Shown: positions 17,525 through 25,772 of the stretch, piece by piece
How the letters are laid out: every line of letters starts with the position of its first letter
Position numbering within the stretch: the first letter of the stretch is position 1
Translations under genes and position numbers: made by a program
Notes under the pieces: generated by a model
The model's input: only the letters and a program-made list of their open reading frames with translations
Told to the model about the DNA's origin: nothing
Databases searched by the model: none
NCBI GenBank assembly: GCA_023449855.1
Contig: JAEXHR010000085.1
Coordinates: forward strand, 1 to 64,000
DNA from: Pseudomonadota bacterium
Lineage (GTDB): Bacteria; Pseudomonadota; Alphaproteobacteria; Rhizobiales; Xanthobacteraceae
Length of the DNA stretch: 64,000 bases
Direction: 5' to 3'

Positions 17525-18864
17525 CAGAGCGTCGCGAACACGGCATCGGCCTCGGTGAGGAGGCGATCGGCATGGGCCGCGGTGAACACCAGCGGCGGGC
17601 GGATCTTCAGCGTATTGGCGGCGGCGCCTGTCGCCGAGATCAGCACCCGGCGCGCGCGCAGGCCGTTGACGATGGCAGCGGCGGCGGCGGCATCGGGCTC
17701 CTTGGTGGTGCGGTCCTTGACCATTTCCACGCCGACATAGAGACCGGAGCCACGGACATCGCCGATGCCCGGATACTTTTTCGCCAACGCTTCAAAACCT
17801 TCGCGCAGGATCTTGCCGACCTTCAGCGAATTCTCCACCAGCTTCTCGTCCTGGATGACATTGAGCACGGCTTGCGCCGCAGCCATCGCCACCGTGTTGC
17901 CGCCGAACGTGTTGAAGTAACGGTTGTCGCGGCCGAATTTTTCGACGATCTCCGGCAGCATCACTGCGGCGGCGACGGGGTAACCGTTACCCATCGGTTT
18001 GCCCATGGTGATGATATCGGGCGTGATGCCGTGGCGCTGATAGCCCCACAGTTTCTCGCCGCTGCGGCCGAAACCGGACTGCACCTCGTCGGCGATATAG
18101 ATGCCGCCGGCCTTGTGAACGACATCGACGACGGGCTGCAGCAGGTTCGTCGGATGCGAGAAGATGCCGTCCGATGAGAACATGGAATCCGCAATGAAAC
18201 AGGCGACGCCAGCACCCCGGCGCTGCAAGTCGACGATCTGCTCGGAGACCTTTTCGGCCATCCACTTGCCCATGTTTTCCGGCGCGATGCGATAGCTGTC
18301 CGGCGCCGGCACGCGGCGCACGAATGTGCCGAGCGGCGAGAACGGACCGAGCGACGGCGAGAAGCCGGCGGTCAATTCCGAATTACCGTGATAGGCCTCG
18401 TCGGTGATGATGATGCCCTGATTGCCGGTGTGGTGCTTGGCCATGCGCACCGCGAGATCATTGGCTTCCGAGCCGGTGCAGGTGAACATCGCATGGCGCG
18501 CCGGGCCATCGAAGGTCGCGAGCAACTGCTCGGCGTAATCGAGAATGCCCTTCTGGATGTAGCGCGTATGGGTACAGATGGTCTGCGCCTGCTTCGTGAT
18601 CGCCTCGACCACGCGCGGATGACAGTGGCCGATGGAGACAACATTGTTATAGGCGTCGAGATATTCGTTGCCCTCGCTGTCATAGAGCAGCACTCCGTTG
18701 GCGCGCGCGACTTCGACCGGGTCCTTGTAGAACAGGCGATAGGCCGGGCCGAGCAGCGCGATGCGGCGCTCGACGAGTTTGCGGCTTTCAGGCGTAAGGC
18801 TGGAGGCCGTGGCGGGATCGAAACCGTTGACCATCTTGCCGCGCTGGGCTGATGTCGTTGACAT
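17524..18864 (-). CDS. Class-III PLP enzyme, phospho-lyase-like (AGXT2L) subgroup
   Basis: A 446-residue fold-type I class-III aminotransferase homologue. The PLP lysine is in TMGKPMGNGYP (Lys near residue 290), and ADEVQSGFGR carries the cofactor Asp. The stretch YLDAYNNVVSIGHCHPRVVEA resembles ethanolamine-phosphate and phosphohydroxylysine phospho-lyases (human ETNPPL/PHYKPL) more than ordinary omega-transaminases. An APH-type kinase lies directly upstream, as expected for a kinase/phospho-lyase pair. The likely reaction is elimination of phosphate from a phosphorylated amino alcohol, giving an aldehyde and ammonia; a true aminotransferase is the alternative. AGGAG precedes the ATG. Confidence 0.85.
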   Translation of the reverse strand: MSTTSAQRGKMVNGFDPATASSLTPESRKLVERRIALLGPAYRLFYKDPVEVARANGVLLYDSEGNEYLDAYNNVVSIGHCHPRVVEAITKQAQTICTHTRYIQKGILDYAEQLLATFDGPARHAMFTCTGSEANDLAVRMAKHHTGNQGIIITDEAYHGNSELTAGFSPSLGPFSPLGTFVRRVPAPDSYRIAPENMGKWMAEKVSEQIVDLQRRGAGVACFIADSMFSSDGIFSHPTNLLQPVVDVVHKAGGIYIADEVQSGFGRSGEKLWGYQRHGITPDIITMGKPMGNGYPVAAAVMLPEIVEKFGRDNRYFNTFGGNTVAMAAAQAVLNVIQDEKLVENSLKVGKILREGFEALAKKYPGIGDVRGSGLYVGVEMVKDRTTKEPDAAAAAAIVNGLRARRVLISATGAAANTLKIRPPLVFTAAHADRLLTEADAVFATL

Positions 18865-18891
18865 GGGATGCTCCTGTAATGTGTTCGTCTA

Positions 18892-19923
18892 TCAGCGCGC
18901 GAGGTCGATCAGCTCACCCGCGAGATCGTCCATCGAGCGGCCCAGGAACCAGTCGATCTGGCCCCAGGTCATGTGATTGTTGCGCAGGACATAGTCCGCC
19001 ACCGACGGCACGCGGTTGGCCATCGCGGTGGACAGCAGGATACGCGTGGTCAGGCGCGACATGATCAGCGGCGGGATCAGCGCGAGCTCTTCCTCGGTGA
19101 GATCGGCGACGGCAAGATAGCCGCGCAGGAGATCGCGCCCATGGGCGAAGATCTCGCCTTCCATCTTCTCCGGCAACTGATTGAGCATCGCCGTCGAGAC
19201 ATCGATGGCGATGGCGGTGCGCACGGTGTCTCCGAAATCGATGATGCCGCTGATGAAGGTCGGCAACCGGGGATCGGCGACGATGTTGGAGCGTGTGAAG
19301 TCGTTATGCAGCACCTGCTGGCGGCACTGCTTCAGGCGCGGCTCGATGGAGGCGAAGCGCTCCAGCACCGTTTCCAGCCTGGCCCGCCATACAGTGTCGG
19401 TGATCTCCGGCAGCAGCGGCGCCAGCGTCGGCAGGTTCTTCACGTCCCACGGCACGACCCGGGTCTCGGTGGGATGGCTGAAATCGGCGAGCGCATGACG
19501 CAGCGTCGCCAGCAAGCGGCCGATTTCTTCCCGGCCGCGGACATCGATGAGCACTTCGCTGAGCGGCTGGCCCTCGACGAAAGACATCATCCGCACCTGA
19601 CGGCGCTGACCGGCGCGGTCGGTATAGAGAAAGTGGCCGTCGCCCGCTGCGTTGGGGATCACGCGCGGGATCGGCAATTCGGGCGCACGGGCCGCGACAT
19701 GTTCGAGCACGCGGATCTGCAGATCGATCTCGGCGACATCCTCGGTGGGATTGGCAACCTTGAGGACATAACGCTGGCCTTGCGCCGGCGCGATGCGGAA
19801 GGTGTCGTCCTTTTCCGTGGCGAAACGGGTCGGTTTGCCGTCGATGCCGAAATGGGCGCGGGCCAGATCGACTGCCTCCGCCTCGCTCATATTTATATAC
19901 GATGCCGCGAGGCCGCTCTGCAT
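18892..19923 (-). CDS. APH-family phosphotransferase, possible hydroxylysine-kinase-like
   Basis: A 343-residue small-molecule kinase of the aminoglycoside-phosphotransferase/choline-kinase fold. The catalytic loop is VLHNDFTRSN (HxDxxxxN), and the metal-binding motif is IIDFGDTVRTA. The N-lobe Lys probably lies in RYVLKVANP. The layout matches HYKK (hydroxylysine kinase)-like proteins. It lies 27 bp upstream of the phospho-lyase-like enzyme in one operon. The start is uncertain: ATG 19923 is used, with GTG 19953 or a TTG as far as 20055 possible. No clear ribosome-binding site decides it. Confidence 0.8.
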   Translation of the reverse strand: MQSGLAASYINMSEAEAVDLARAHFGIDGKPTRFATEKDDTFRIAPAQGQRYVLKVANPTEDVAEIDLQIRVLEHVAARAPELPIPRVIPNAAGDGHFLYTDRAGQRRQVRMMSFVEGQPLSEVLIDVRGREEIGRLLATLRHALADFSHPTETRVVPWDVKNLPTLAPLLPEITDTVWRARLETVLERFASIEPRLKQCRQQVLHNDFTRSNIVADPRLPTFISGIIDFGDTVRTAIAIDVSTAMLNQLPEKMEGEIFAHGRDLLRGYLAVADLTEEELALIPPLIMSRLTTRILLSTAMANRVPSVADYVLRNNHMTWGQIDWFLGRSMDDLAGELIDLAR

Positions 19924-20183
19924 TGCAATCGGAGCGGAAGTCTCGTGTTTCACTTGGGCGTATCCACTTGGCTTGATCCAATCTCGATTCGGAACCGGCA
20001 TTGGCATGCAAGCCGGTCTGATCGACATTGGCAATGCCGATGCCCTTTCTAGCAATCTCGATGCCAGTTGTCAGGCTATCCGCGGTATCCAGCTCCCAAT
20101 CTTCGTGACAGAGACCCTCACATCGGGATCAATCGATCTGCCCATGCGTTGGCCCTCACTCCGACAAGCTTGAGGGATTGTCC

Positions 20184-20996
20184 TTGACCATTAACTTCGA
20201 AACGCTGTGGGCGTCGCTGCTGCTCTATGGGCTGAACGCAATCTACGCTGCCGCCCTGCTGGCCATCGGCCTCTACCTTTCGGGCGCTGCCGATCGCATC
20301 GTGACCGGCGCGCTCTCGCACACCCGGCGGATCGACCCGCTGGTGTCGAATTTCGTCGCCTCGCTGGCGCGCTATGCAGTATTGGCCGTCGTCGGCATCG
20401 CAGTCCTGCAGCTGTTCGGCATCCAGACCGCGAGCCTCGTCGCCGTACTCGGCGCTGCGTCGCTGGCCATCGGCCTGGCATTGCAGGGCACGCTTGCCAA
20501 TCTCGCGGCCGGCGTCATGCTGCTTTTGTTTCGGCCGTTCAAGATCGGCGACAATGTAGAGGTGGCCGGCAAAGCCGGCACGGTGACGTCGCTGTCGCTG
20601 TTCATGACCGAACTCAAGACCGCGGAAAATGTGCAGGTGCTGCTGCCAAACGGCTCGGTGTGGGGATCGGCGATCATCAACAAATCGACCTATCCCGGCG
20701 CCAGCGCCGGCAAGGTCGAGGTCAGTTTCCCGGTGCGCGCCGGCGTCGAAGCGCAAAGCATGGGGCGCGACCTCGTCGCCGATCTCGCGCAGGATGTCCG
20801 TGTACAGCGCGAACCAGCGCCGCACGCAAAGGTCTCGAAAGTGGTCAATCTCGCCGATGGCGACGGCGTCGTCGAACTCACCGTTGCGGCGACGACCGAT
20901 CCTCACGATGTCGATGCGGTGAAAGCGAAACTGCTCGAAGCGATCAATAGCTATGTCGCCGGGCGGCCGTCGGCATTGCCGAAGCCGGCAAACTGA
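20184..20996 (+). CDS. Small-conductance mechanosensitive channel (MscS family)
   Basis: A 270-residue membrane channel close to E. coli MscS in length. Three transmembrane helices are followed by the pore-lining TM3 and beta domain: VLGAASLAIGLALQGTLANL, then GVMLLLFRPFKIGDNVEV (about residues 90-127). The C-terminal alpha/beta region closes the cytoplasmic cage. It releases solutes on hypo-osmotic shock. The start is TTG: GAGGGA lies 6 bp before TTG 20184, while TTG 20178 touches it. It is a monocistronic unit, divergent from the kinase operon. Confidence 0.92.
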   Translation: MTINFETLWASLLLYGLNAIYAAALLAIGLYLSGAADRIVTGALSHTRRIDPLVSNFVASLARYAVLAVVGIAVLQLFGIQTASLVAVLGAASLAIGLALQGTLANLAAGVMLLLFRPFKIGDNVEVAGKAGTVTSLSLFMTELKTAENVQVLLPNGSVWGSAIINKSTYPGASAGKVEVSFPVRAGVEAQSMGRDLVADLAQDVRVQREPAPHAKVSKVVNLADGDGVVELTVAATTDPHDVDAVKAKLLEAINSYVAGRPSALPKPAN

Positions 20997-21028
20997 AGGC
21001 GCCACGTCTCCGCCGTTCGGAACGGGCC

Positions 21029-21289
21029 CTAGCGCCTGGCCGGGGCGACGGCGCCGGCGGCCCCGCGCAGATCGGACAGTGGCACGCAGCTCTTCTTGCG
21101 GCGCTGGTTGTTCGGCGCGCCCTGCACTTTCAACACCTTGCCGGCTGAGCAGGAGCCATTATCGACATAGACGGTGGAATACGGATCCATCGCGAGCGGT
21201 TCGAAAGACAGGACACGCTGCGCCGCCGACGGGCTAACCATAGAGAGCGTAAGGGCTGCAGCAACAAGCCCGAGCCAAATTGAACGCAT
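21029..21289 (-). CDS. Small secreted protein of unknown function
   Basis: An 86-residue protein starting MRSIWLGLVAAALTL at ATG 21289, with TAGGAT just upstream. A signal peptide is expected to be cleaved after SAAQ. The mature part has two cysteines (CSAGK, KSCVPL) that could form a disulfide, and a basic KVQGAPNNQRRKKSC segment. The longer frame upstream looks artefactual. The start lies 6 bp past the stop of a possible membrane microprotein (21295-21459), suggesting coupling. I do not recognise the family. Confidence 0.7.
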   Translation of the reverse strand: MRSIWLGLVAAALTLSMVSPSAAQRVLSFEPLAMDPYSTVYVDNGSCSAGKVLKVQGAPNNQRRKKSCVPLSDLRGAAGAVAPARR

Positions 21290-21294
21290 CAATC

Positions 21295-21459
21295 CTATCT
21301 CGCGTAAAAAACCAAACCGGCGATGACAACCATGGCTGCCACCGCGAACAAATGGGCGCAAGCGATCGATACGGCCTCGACCGCCGGCCCTGCTTTCTGC
21401 TTCAGCCCGGATGCGGGCATGCGCGACGCGGGCTGCGCCTTGGAGCGAGATATCGTCAA
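21295..21459 (-). CDS. Possible small membrane protein (54 aa)
   Basis: A short frame from TTG 21457-21459 (GGGGA upstream), or ATG 21420 for a 41-residue form. It ends with a clear transmembrane stretch, HLFAVAAMVVIAGLVFYAR, after a polar basic N-terminus. Its stop overlaps the ribosome-binding region of the secreted-protein gene at 21289. The hydrophobicity pattern and junction support a real gene, but codon evidence is limited. The other strand also has a 45-codon frame with no such features. Confidence 0.4.
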   Translation of the reverse strand: MTISRSKAQPASRMPASGLKQKAGPAVEAVSIACAHLFAVAAMVVIAGLVFYAR

Positions 21460-21588
21460 TTGAACAGTCCCCGATGCCGGCGCGAAGACGTCCCCGATGC
21501 GCCAACGGCCACAACCTCGGCATCAAATGAGGCGAGAGTGAGTCAGCGTCGCGACACGACACGATCGAATGCAGACGTCTCCATATTG

Positions 21589-21637
21589 GAGCATGATCTA
21601 ATCCGAAAACCGCACGCCACCTCTCGGGATCATGCTC
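21589..21637. repeat. Palindromic repeat, family 5 (GAGCATGATC), copy 1
   Basis: GAGCATGATC at the left and GATCATGCTC at the right are a perfect 10-bp inverted pair around a core with AATCCGAAAACCG and TCTCGG. The second copy is at 24027-24074. The stop codon of the secreted-protein gene that follows (21637-21639) starts at the repeat's last base. The remaining bases between 21460 and 21588 show nothing further. Confidence 0.8.
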
Positions 21638-21972
21638 TAGTTGTCCTGCATCGCCCATGCCCTGCCGGCTTGTGCGACAGCCGGCGCGACATCGCGTGCG
21701 CAATGCTCTGTGGCGCGCTCAAATTGCTCCTGAATTTCAGGCGTCACCGATCCACCCGCACTGTCGATTTCGCGCAGGGAGATGGTCGAGGTGAACTCGG
21801 CTGCGAAGCAACTGCAGAACTTCTTTGAATCGTTCGAAGGACGATTCGGCCGTTTGCGAAAATGATTTGAACAGCTCTTTTCCAGATTGGACGCCATCTG
21901 GTCGATTTCGTTGGCCGAAACCGGCGACGCGAAAGCAAGCGCCAATGCGATGATGACCCCCCTAGACCGCAT
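21637..21972 (-). CDS. Small secreted protein with cysteines, unknown function
   Basis: A 111-residue protein from ATG 21972. The signal peptide MRSRGVIIALALAFASPVSA is followed by a helical mature part with three cysteines in SCSN and KKFCSCF and a further one in EHCARD, so up to two disulfides are possible. A longer start at 22017 would put 15 residues before the signal and is unlikely. The family is not recognised; it looks like a small periplasmic helical protein. Confidence 0.7.
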   Translation of the reverse strand: MRSRGVIIALALAFASPVSANEIDQMASNLEKSCSNHFRKRPNRPSNDSKKFCSCFAAEFTSTISLREIDSAGGSVTPEIQEQFERATEHCARDVAPAVAQAGRAWAMQDN

Positions 21973-22152
21973 CCTGCTGCCCCACGCCAAGGTCCCGCCC
22001 CCCAAACTCACATGCAACTGTCATAATATACCTTGGTTCCGCACATTTGTGACGCTTTAGTATCAATCAGTGTCGAAGCCGCGCCTTAAACTGGGGTGAA
22101 TTGTCGCAAATGCGACGGTTGAATCCGCTATCCCCAGCAGAGATGGTCAGAC

Positions 22153-22605
22153 ATGGGACGAATCCTGGAATTGATCGCGATCATCGTGATCGGCGGCGGC
22201 AGCGCGGCGTTGTTTGCCTATTCGATGGGCTCGCTCGCGATGGACGAATTCGGCCTCGGCAGCCGGCCCCTCGTCTCAATTTCGCTATTGTCCGCGGGCT
22301 TTATCGCCCTGTTGCTCGTTGTCGAGTTCCTCGGCGCGTTCAGGACCGCCGCCACGTCACAAGACATGTCGGCTAAAGATGGCCCTCAACGGGAAAGCTT
22401 GATGCATCAGATCACCAAGGCCGACATCGTCATCTCCGTGGGCCGAGGCCTCATCATGGCCGCAGCCATTGTCGGAGCGACGTATTACTTCGGCAGCTGG
22501 TATCTCGGCGGCGAAGGCCTTGAAGCGTTGTTCCACGGCGTCGACGATCACATCGCAGCCTCGGTCGACAGCACGATGACGCCGAAGACCGAAGCCACGC
22601 AGTAG
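22153..22605 (+). CDS. Small integral membrane protein, unknown function
   Basis: A 150-residue protein with three predicted membrane segments: LELIAIIVIGGGSAALFAYS (5-24), VSISLLSAGFIALLLVVEFL (41-60) and IMAAAIVGATYYFGSWYL (about 101-118), separated by polar loops. The C-terminal tail of about 30 residues is acidic and soluble. I do not recognise the family. It stands alone, followed 7 bp later by a strong hairpin shared with the convergent ugd gene. Confidence 0.65.
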   Translation: MGRILELIAIIVIGGGSAALFAYSMGSLAMDEFGLGSRPLVSISLLSAGFIALLLVVEFLGAFRTAATSQDMSAKDGPQRESLMHQITKADIVISVGRGLIMAAAIVGATYYFGSWYLGGEGLEALFHGVDDHIAASVDSTMTPKTEATQ

Positions 22606-22612
22606 CCTTTTC

Positions 22613-22645
22613 GTAGCCCGGATCAGGCTCAGCTATCCGGGCTAC
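22613..22645. terminator. Strong 11-bp hairpin between convergent genes
   Basis: GTAGCCCGGAT and ATCCGGGCTAC form a perfect 11-bp stem with an 11-base loop. It lies 7 bp after the membrane-protein stop and 3 bp from the ugd stop (22649-22651), so it could serve both transcripts. There is no T tract. This stem is also a common dispersed repeat in rhizobial genomes. Confidence 0.6.
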
Positions 22646-22648
22646 AGT

Positions 22649-23968
22649 TCAATAGGCCACCGATTGCGGGCGGCCGACCCCGCTATACAGGAAGCCGTTG
22701 CGGATCACTTCCTCGGGCGAATAGATGTTGCGGAGATCGACGATCACCGGACAGGCCATGATCGACGCCATCTCCTTCAGATCCAGCGCACGGAACTGCT
22801 CCCATTCGGTGACGATGGTCACCGCGTGGCTGCCACGCGCGCAATCATAGGCGCTCTCACAGAAGGTGACATTCTCGAACACCTTCTTGGCCTGCTCCAT
22901 ACCGACGGGGTCGTAGATGCGTATCTCGGCGCCCATGTCCTGCAATGCGGTGATCAGCGGGATCGACGGCGCGTCGCGCATGTCATCGGTGTTCGGCTTG
23001 AAGGTGACGCCGAGAATGGCGATGGTCTTGCCACGCAAGTTGCCGCCAAAGGCATGCGCCACCTTGCGGGCCATCGCGCGCTTGCGCTGGTCGTTGACGG
23101 CGACGACCGTCTCGACGATGCGCAGCGGGGCCTCATGGTCCTGGCCGGTCTTGATCAGCGCCAGCGTATCTTTCGGGAAACACGAGCCGCCATAGCCAGG
23201 GCCGGCATGCAGGAACTTCGCGCCGATGCGGTTGTCGAGCCCGATGCCGCGCGCGACTTCCTGCACGTTGGCGCCGACCTTCTCGGCGAGATCCGCGATC
23301 TCGTTGATGAAGGCCACTTTGGTGGCGAGAAAGGAATTCGCGGCGTATTTGGTGAGTTCCGCCGTGCGGCGATCGGTGTAGAGGATCGGTGACGCGTTGA
23401 GATGCAGCGGGCGATAGACTTCCGCCATCACCTGCTTGGCGCGCGTATCGCTCGAACCGATCACGATGCGGTCCGGATGTTTGAAATCGCGGATCGCCGC
23501 GCCTTCGCGGAGAAACTCCGGATTTGAGACAACCGCGAACTCGGCGTCCGGATTTTCCTCGCGGATGATGCGCTCGACCTCGTCGCCGGTGCCGACCGGA
23601 ACGGTCGATTTGTTCACGACCACCGTGAATTTGGTGATCGATCTGGCGATCTCGCGGGCGGCCGCATAGACATAAGTGAGATCGGCATGACCGTCGCCGC
23701 GCCGCGACGGCGTGCCGACGGCGATGAACACGACCTCGGCGTCTCCCACCGCTTTGGTGATGTCGGTAACGAAATTCAGACGCTTCTGCTTCGCATTGCT
23801 GGCGACCAGCGCATCGAGGCCAGGCTCGTGAATCGGAATCTCGCCGCGATTGAGCGCATCAATCTTGCCCTGGTCAGTATCGACGCAGGTGACGTGATGG
23901 CCGAAGTCCGAAAAGCACGCACCTGACACCAGCCCGACATAGCCGGCGCCAATCATCGCAATTCGCAT
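22649..23968 (-). CDS. ugd: UDP-glucose 6-dehydrogenase
   Basis: A 439-residue enzyme of the bacterial UGD family. The Rossmann start MRIAMIGAGYVGLVSGACF includes GxGxxG. The catalytic cysteine lies in GPGYGGSCFPKDT (about residue 260), and the C-terminal motif GVTFKPNTDDMRDAPS is present. It oxidises UDP-glucose to UDP-glucuronate with two NAD, supplying acidic sugar for the polysaccharide locus beginning nearby. AGGA precedes the ATG. It is likely transcribed apart from the FkbM gene because a family 5 repeat lies between them. Confidence 0.96.
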   Translation of the reverse strand: MRIAMIGAGYVGLVSGACFSDFGHHVTCVDTDQGKIDALNRGEIPIHEPGLDALVASNAKQKRLNFVTDITKAVGDAEVVFIAVGTPSRRGDGHADLTYVYAAAREIARSITKFTVVVNKSTVPVGTGDEVERIIREENPDAEFAVVSNPEFLREGAAIRDFKHPDRIVIGSSDTRAKQVMAEVYRPLHLNASPILYTDRRTAELTKYAANSFLATKVAFINEIADLAEKVGANVQEVARGIGLDNRIGAKFLHAGPGYGGSCFPKDTLALIKTGQDHEAPLRIVETVVAVNDQRKRAMARKVAHAFGGNLRGKTIAILGVTFKPNTDDMRDAPSIPLITALQDMGAEIRIYDPVGMEQAKKVFENVTFCESAYDCARGSHAVTIVTEWEQFRALDLKEMASIMACPVIVDLRNIYSPEEVIRNGFLYSGVGRPQSVAY

Positions 23969-24026
23969 TGCATGTCCTGTCTTTTATGGTCCGCGGTCAG
24001 AACGACCCGGACGCCCCCATTTTTAG

Positions 24027-24074
24027 AGGCATGATCTGATCCGAAAACCGGTAGCACTTTTCGGGATCATGCCT
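24027..24074. repeat. Palindromic repeat, family 5, copy 2
   Basis: AGGCATGATC and GATCATGCCT form a perfect 10-bp inverted pair around TGATCCGAAAACCGG and TTTTCGG, closely matching the copy at 21589-21637. It lies between the FkbM gene stop and the ugd start. Confidence 0.8.
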
Positions 24075-24089
24075 TGATGCCGCGAGATC

Positions 24090-24881
24090 TCAGCTGCTGA
24101 GCATCAGCTCCCCGTCGAGATGGCGCGGAAAGAAGAAGAAGTTGTTCACGTAGGATTGCCCGGGTTTGCGGCCACCATTGGGCAGAAGCGCATCGGGATC
24201 CTGCATTGTCCGGACATCGAAGAAATCCACGGGGACGATGTCGTCATCGGCGAGGAAATAGCCTCTGTAGTCCTTGGCCCCGAAGAAATCGAAAATCGAC
24301 TTCGTCGCATCGGATCGATGGCGATCCTCGGCCTCGACGAGAAATACCGGCTGACAGCGATCGATCAGGCCGGTCGCGCCCTTCAGCACGCTGAGCTCAT
24401 GCCCTTCCACATCGACTTTCACGAAAGCGACGTCGTCCTTCATCACGCCATCGAGCCGCGCCAGCGGTACATGGGCGGCGACGACATTGGTGGTGTTCGG
24501 CGCATGCGATGCTTCCAGCGAGGCAAGACCATGAACCAGCCCGTCTTCGCTCTGAGGAATATAGAGATCGGCATCGCCCTCATGATCCGACAATGCGATC
24601 TCGTGAATGCTGACATTCGATGCCGAGGTCCGGCGCAGCAGCGCGGCCATGTCATGAGACGGCTCGAAGGCATGAACCTTGCCCGACAGCCTGGCCAGCT
24701 TCTGGGTATAAAGCCCGACATTGGCGCCGACATCGACCGTGACGGCGCCGGCCGGCACGATCTTGTCGAGATAGTTCAGCTCGCGCTCGGCCGTTTTCGG
24801 CCGCTTCATGAAGCGCCAGCGCAGCCACATGGACGGGAACGTATCTTTCAGGATCTGCTTGGTTCGTTGCGTGGCGGTCAT
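24090..24881 (-). CDS. FkbM-family SAM-dependent methyltransferase
   Basis: A 263-residue class-I methyltransferase. The SAM motif is VTVDVGANVGLYTQKLA (about residues 47-63), then HAFEPSHD and the FkbM-type block VAFVKVDVEGHELSVLKGA (about 152-170). Family members O-methylate sugars or lipids; here a polysaccharide sugar is the likely target, given the initiating transferase upstream. ATG 24881 has GAAGGG 8 bp before it and is preferred to GTG 24890. The C-terminal NNFFFFPRHLDGEL is unremarkable. Confidence 0.88.
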   Translation of the reverse strand: MTATQRTKQILKDTFPSMWLRWRFMKRPKTAERELNYLDKIVPAGAVTVDVGANVGLYTQKLARLSGKVHAFEPSHDMAALLRRTSASNVSIHEIALSDHEGDADLYIPQSEDGLVHGLASLEASHAPNTTNVVAAHVPLARLDGVMKDDVAFVKVDVEGHELSVLKGATGLIDRCQPVFLVEAEDRHRSDATKSIFDFFGAKDYRGYFLADDDIVPVDFFDVRTMQDPDALLPNGGRKPGQSYVNNFFFFPRHLDGELMLSS

Positions 24882-25004
24882 CGCTGTCACCCTTCGTTCG
24901 AGGCAGTTTCGATCTGAAGAACGCCTGGATGCGCGGCAGCACTCATCGCGCAGCCGGACACATCCTTTCCGGTTACATCCTTCACGGACAGGCAGCCACT
25001 TGGG

Positions 25005-25772
25005 TCAGAATGCGTTGCCGGAAATGAATTCCTTGCGCACCGTCTGAACGATGATGCGGATGTCCCGCGCCATCGACCAGCTCGAGATGTAATCGAGATC
25101 GTAATCGATGCGGGCAATCGCCAGCTTGGGATCGACGGTGCTGCCACGGCAGCCACTGATCTGGGCGAGACCGGTGATCCCCGGACGCGCACTGTGGCGC
25201 TGGAAGTAATACGGCACGAGATCTTCATAGAGCATGTTGGCAGCCAGCATCCCCGGCACATGGGGGCGCGGCCCGACCAGTGACATGTCGCCCTTCAGCA
25301 CATTGATGAGCTGGGGGAGCTCGTCGAAGCTCGTCTTGCGCAGGATCTTGCCGATCTTCGTTACGCGCGCGTCACCCTGCACCGTCTGCTGGACACCAAG
25401 CTTGTCGCCGAGATCGCTCCGCATCGAGCGGAACTTGTAGATCTTGAAGGTGCGGTTGCGGTAGCCGTAGCGATACTGCGTAAAGAATACCGGCCCAGGC
25501 GACGTCGCCTTGATGATCGCGGCGACGACCAGAAAGAAGGGCAGGAAGAACAGCAGCGCCGAGCCCGATGCCGTGACGTCGAACAACCGTTTGGTGATGG
25601 AGGCCGACGGTTCGCGCCGGACGATCGCCTTGCGACGACCGCGATAGGCGCTGCTGCCATAGGTTCCGTAGCCACCGGCGAGTTCCACCGGGCGCATCGA
25701 GATAAGCTGTTGCCCTTTCCAGAGCGGAGTCACTTTGCTTCGTTCGAGACCAACTGAAACAGTAGAGACCAT
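25005..25772 (-). CDS. Initiating sugar-phosphate transferase (undecaprenyl-phosphate, ExoY/WcaJ type)
   Basis: A 255-residue bacterial sugar transferase that moves a hexose-1-phosphate onto undecaprenyl phosphate, the first step of repeat-unit assembly. It has one membrane helix (ASGSALLFFLPFFLVVAAII, about residues 67-86) and the C-terminal catalytic block KIYKFRSMRSD, RKTSFDELPQLINVLKGDMS and LVGPRPH, all diagnostic. It lacks the four N-terminal helices of WbaP/WcaJ, so it is the short ExoY form. ATG 25772 has AGGGAG about 10 bp upstream; the upstream extension to 26003 is not protein-like. Confidence 0.92.
   Translation of the reverse strand: MVSTVSVGLERSKVTPLWKGQQLISMRPVELAGGYGTYGSSAYRGRRKAIVRREPSASITKRLFDVTASGSALLFFLPFFLVVAAIIKATSPGPVFFTQYRYGYRNRTFKIYKFRSMRSDLGDKLGVQQTVQGDARVTKIGKILRKTSFDELPQLINVLKGDMSLVGPRPHVPGMLAANMLYEDLVPYYFQRHSARPGITGLAQISGCRGSTVDPKLAIARIDYDLDYISSWSMARDIRIIVQTVRKEFISGNAF

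Noticed and set aside
21029..21703. 224-codon frame covering the small secreted-protein gene
   Set aside because: The part before ATG 21289 is Arg/His-rich and crosses a repeat; the signal peptide starts at 21289.
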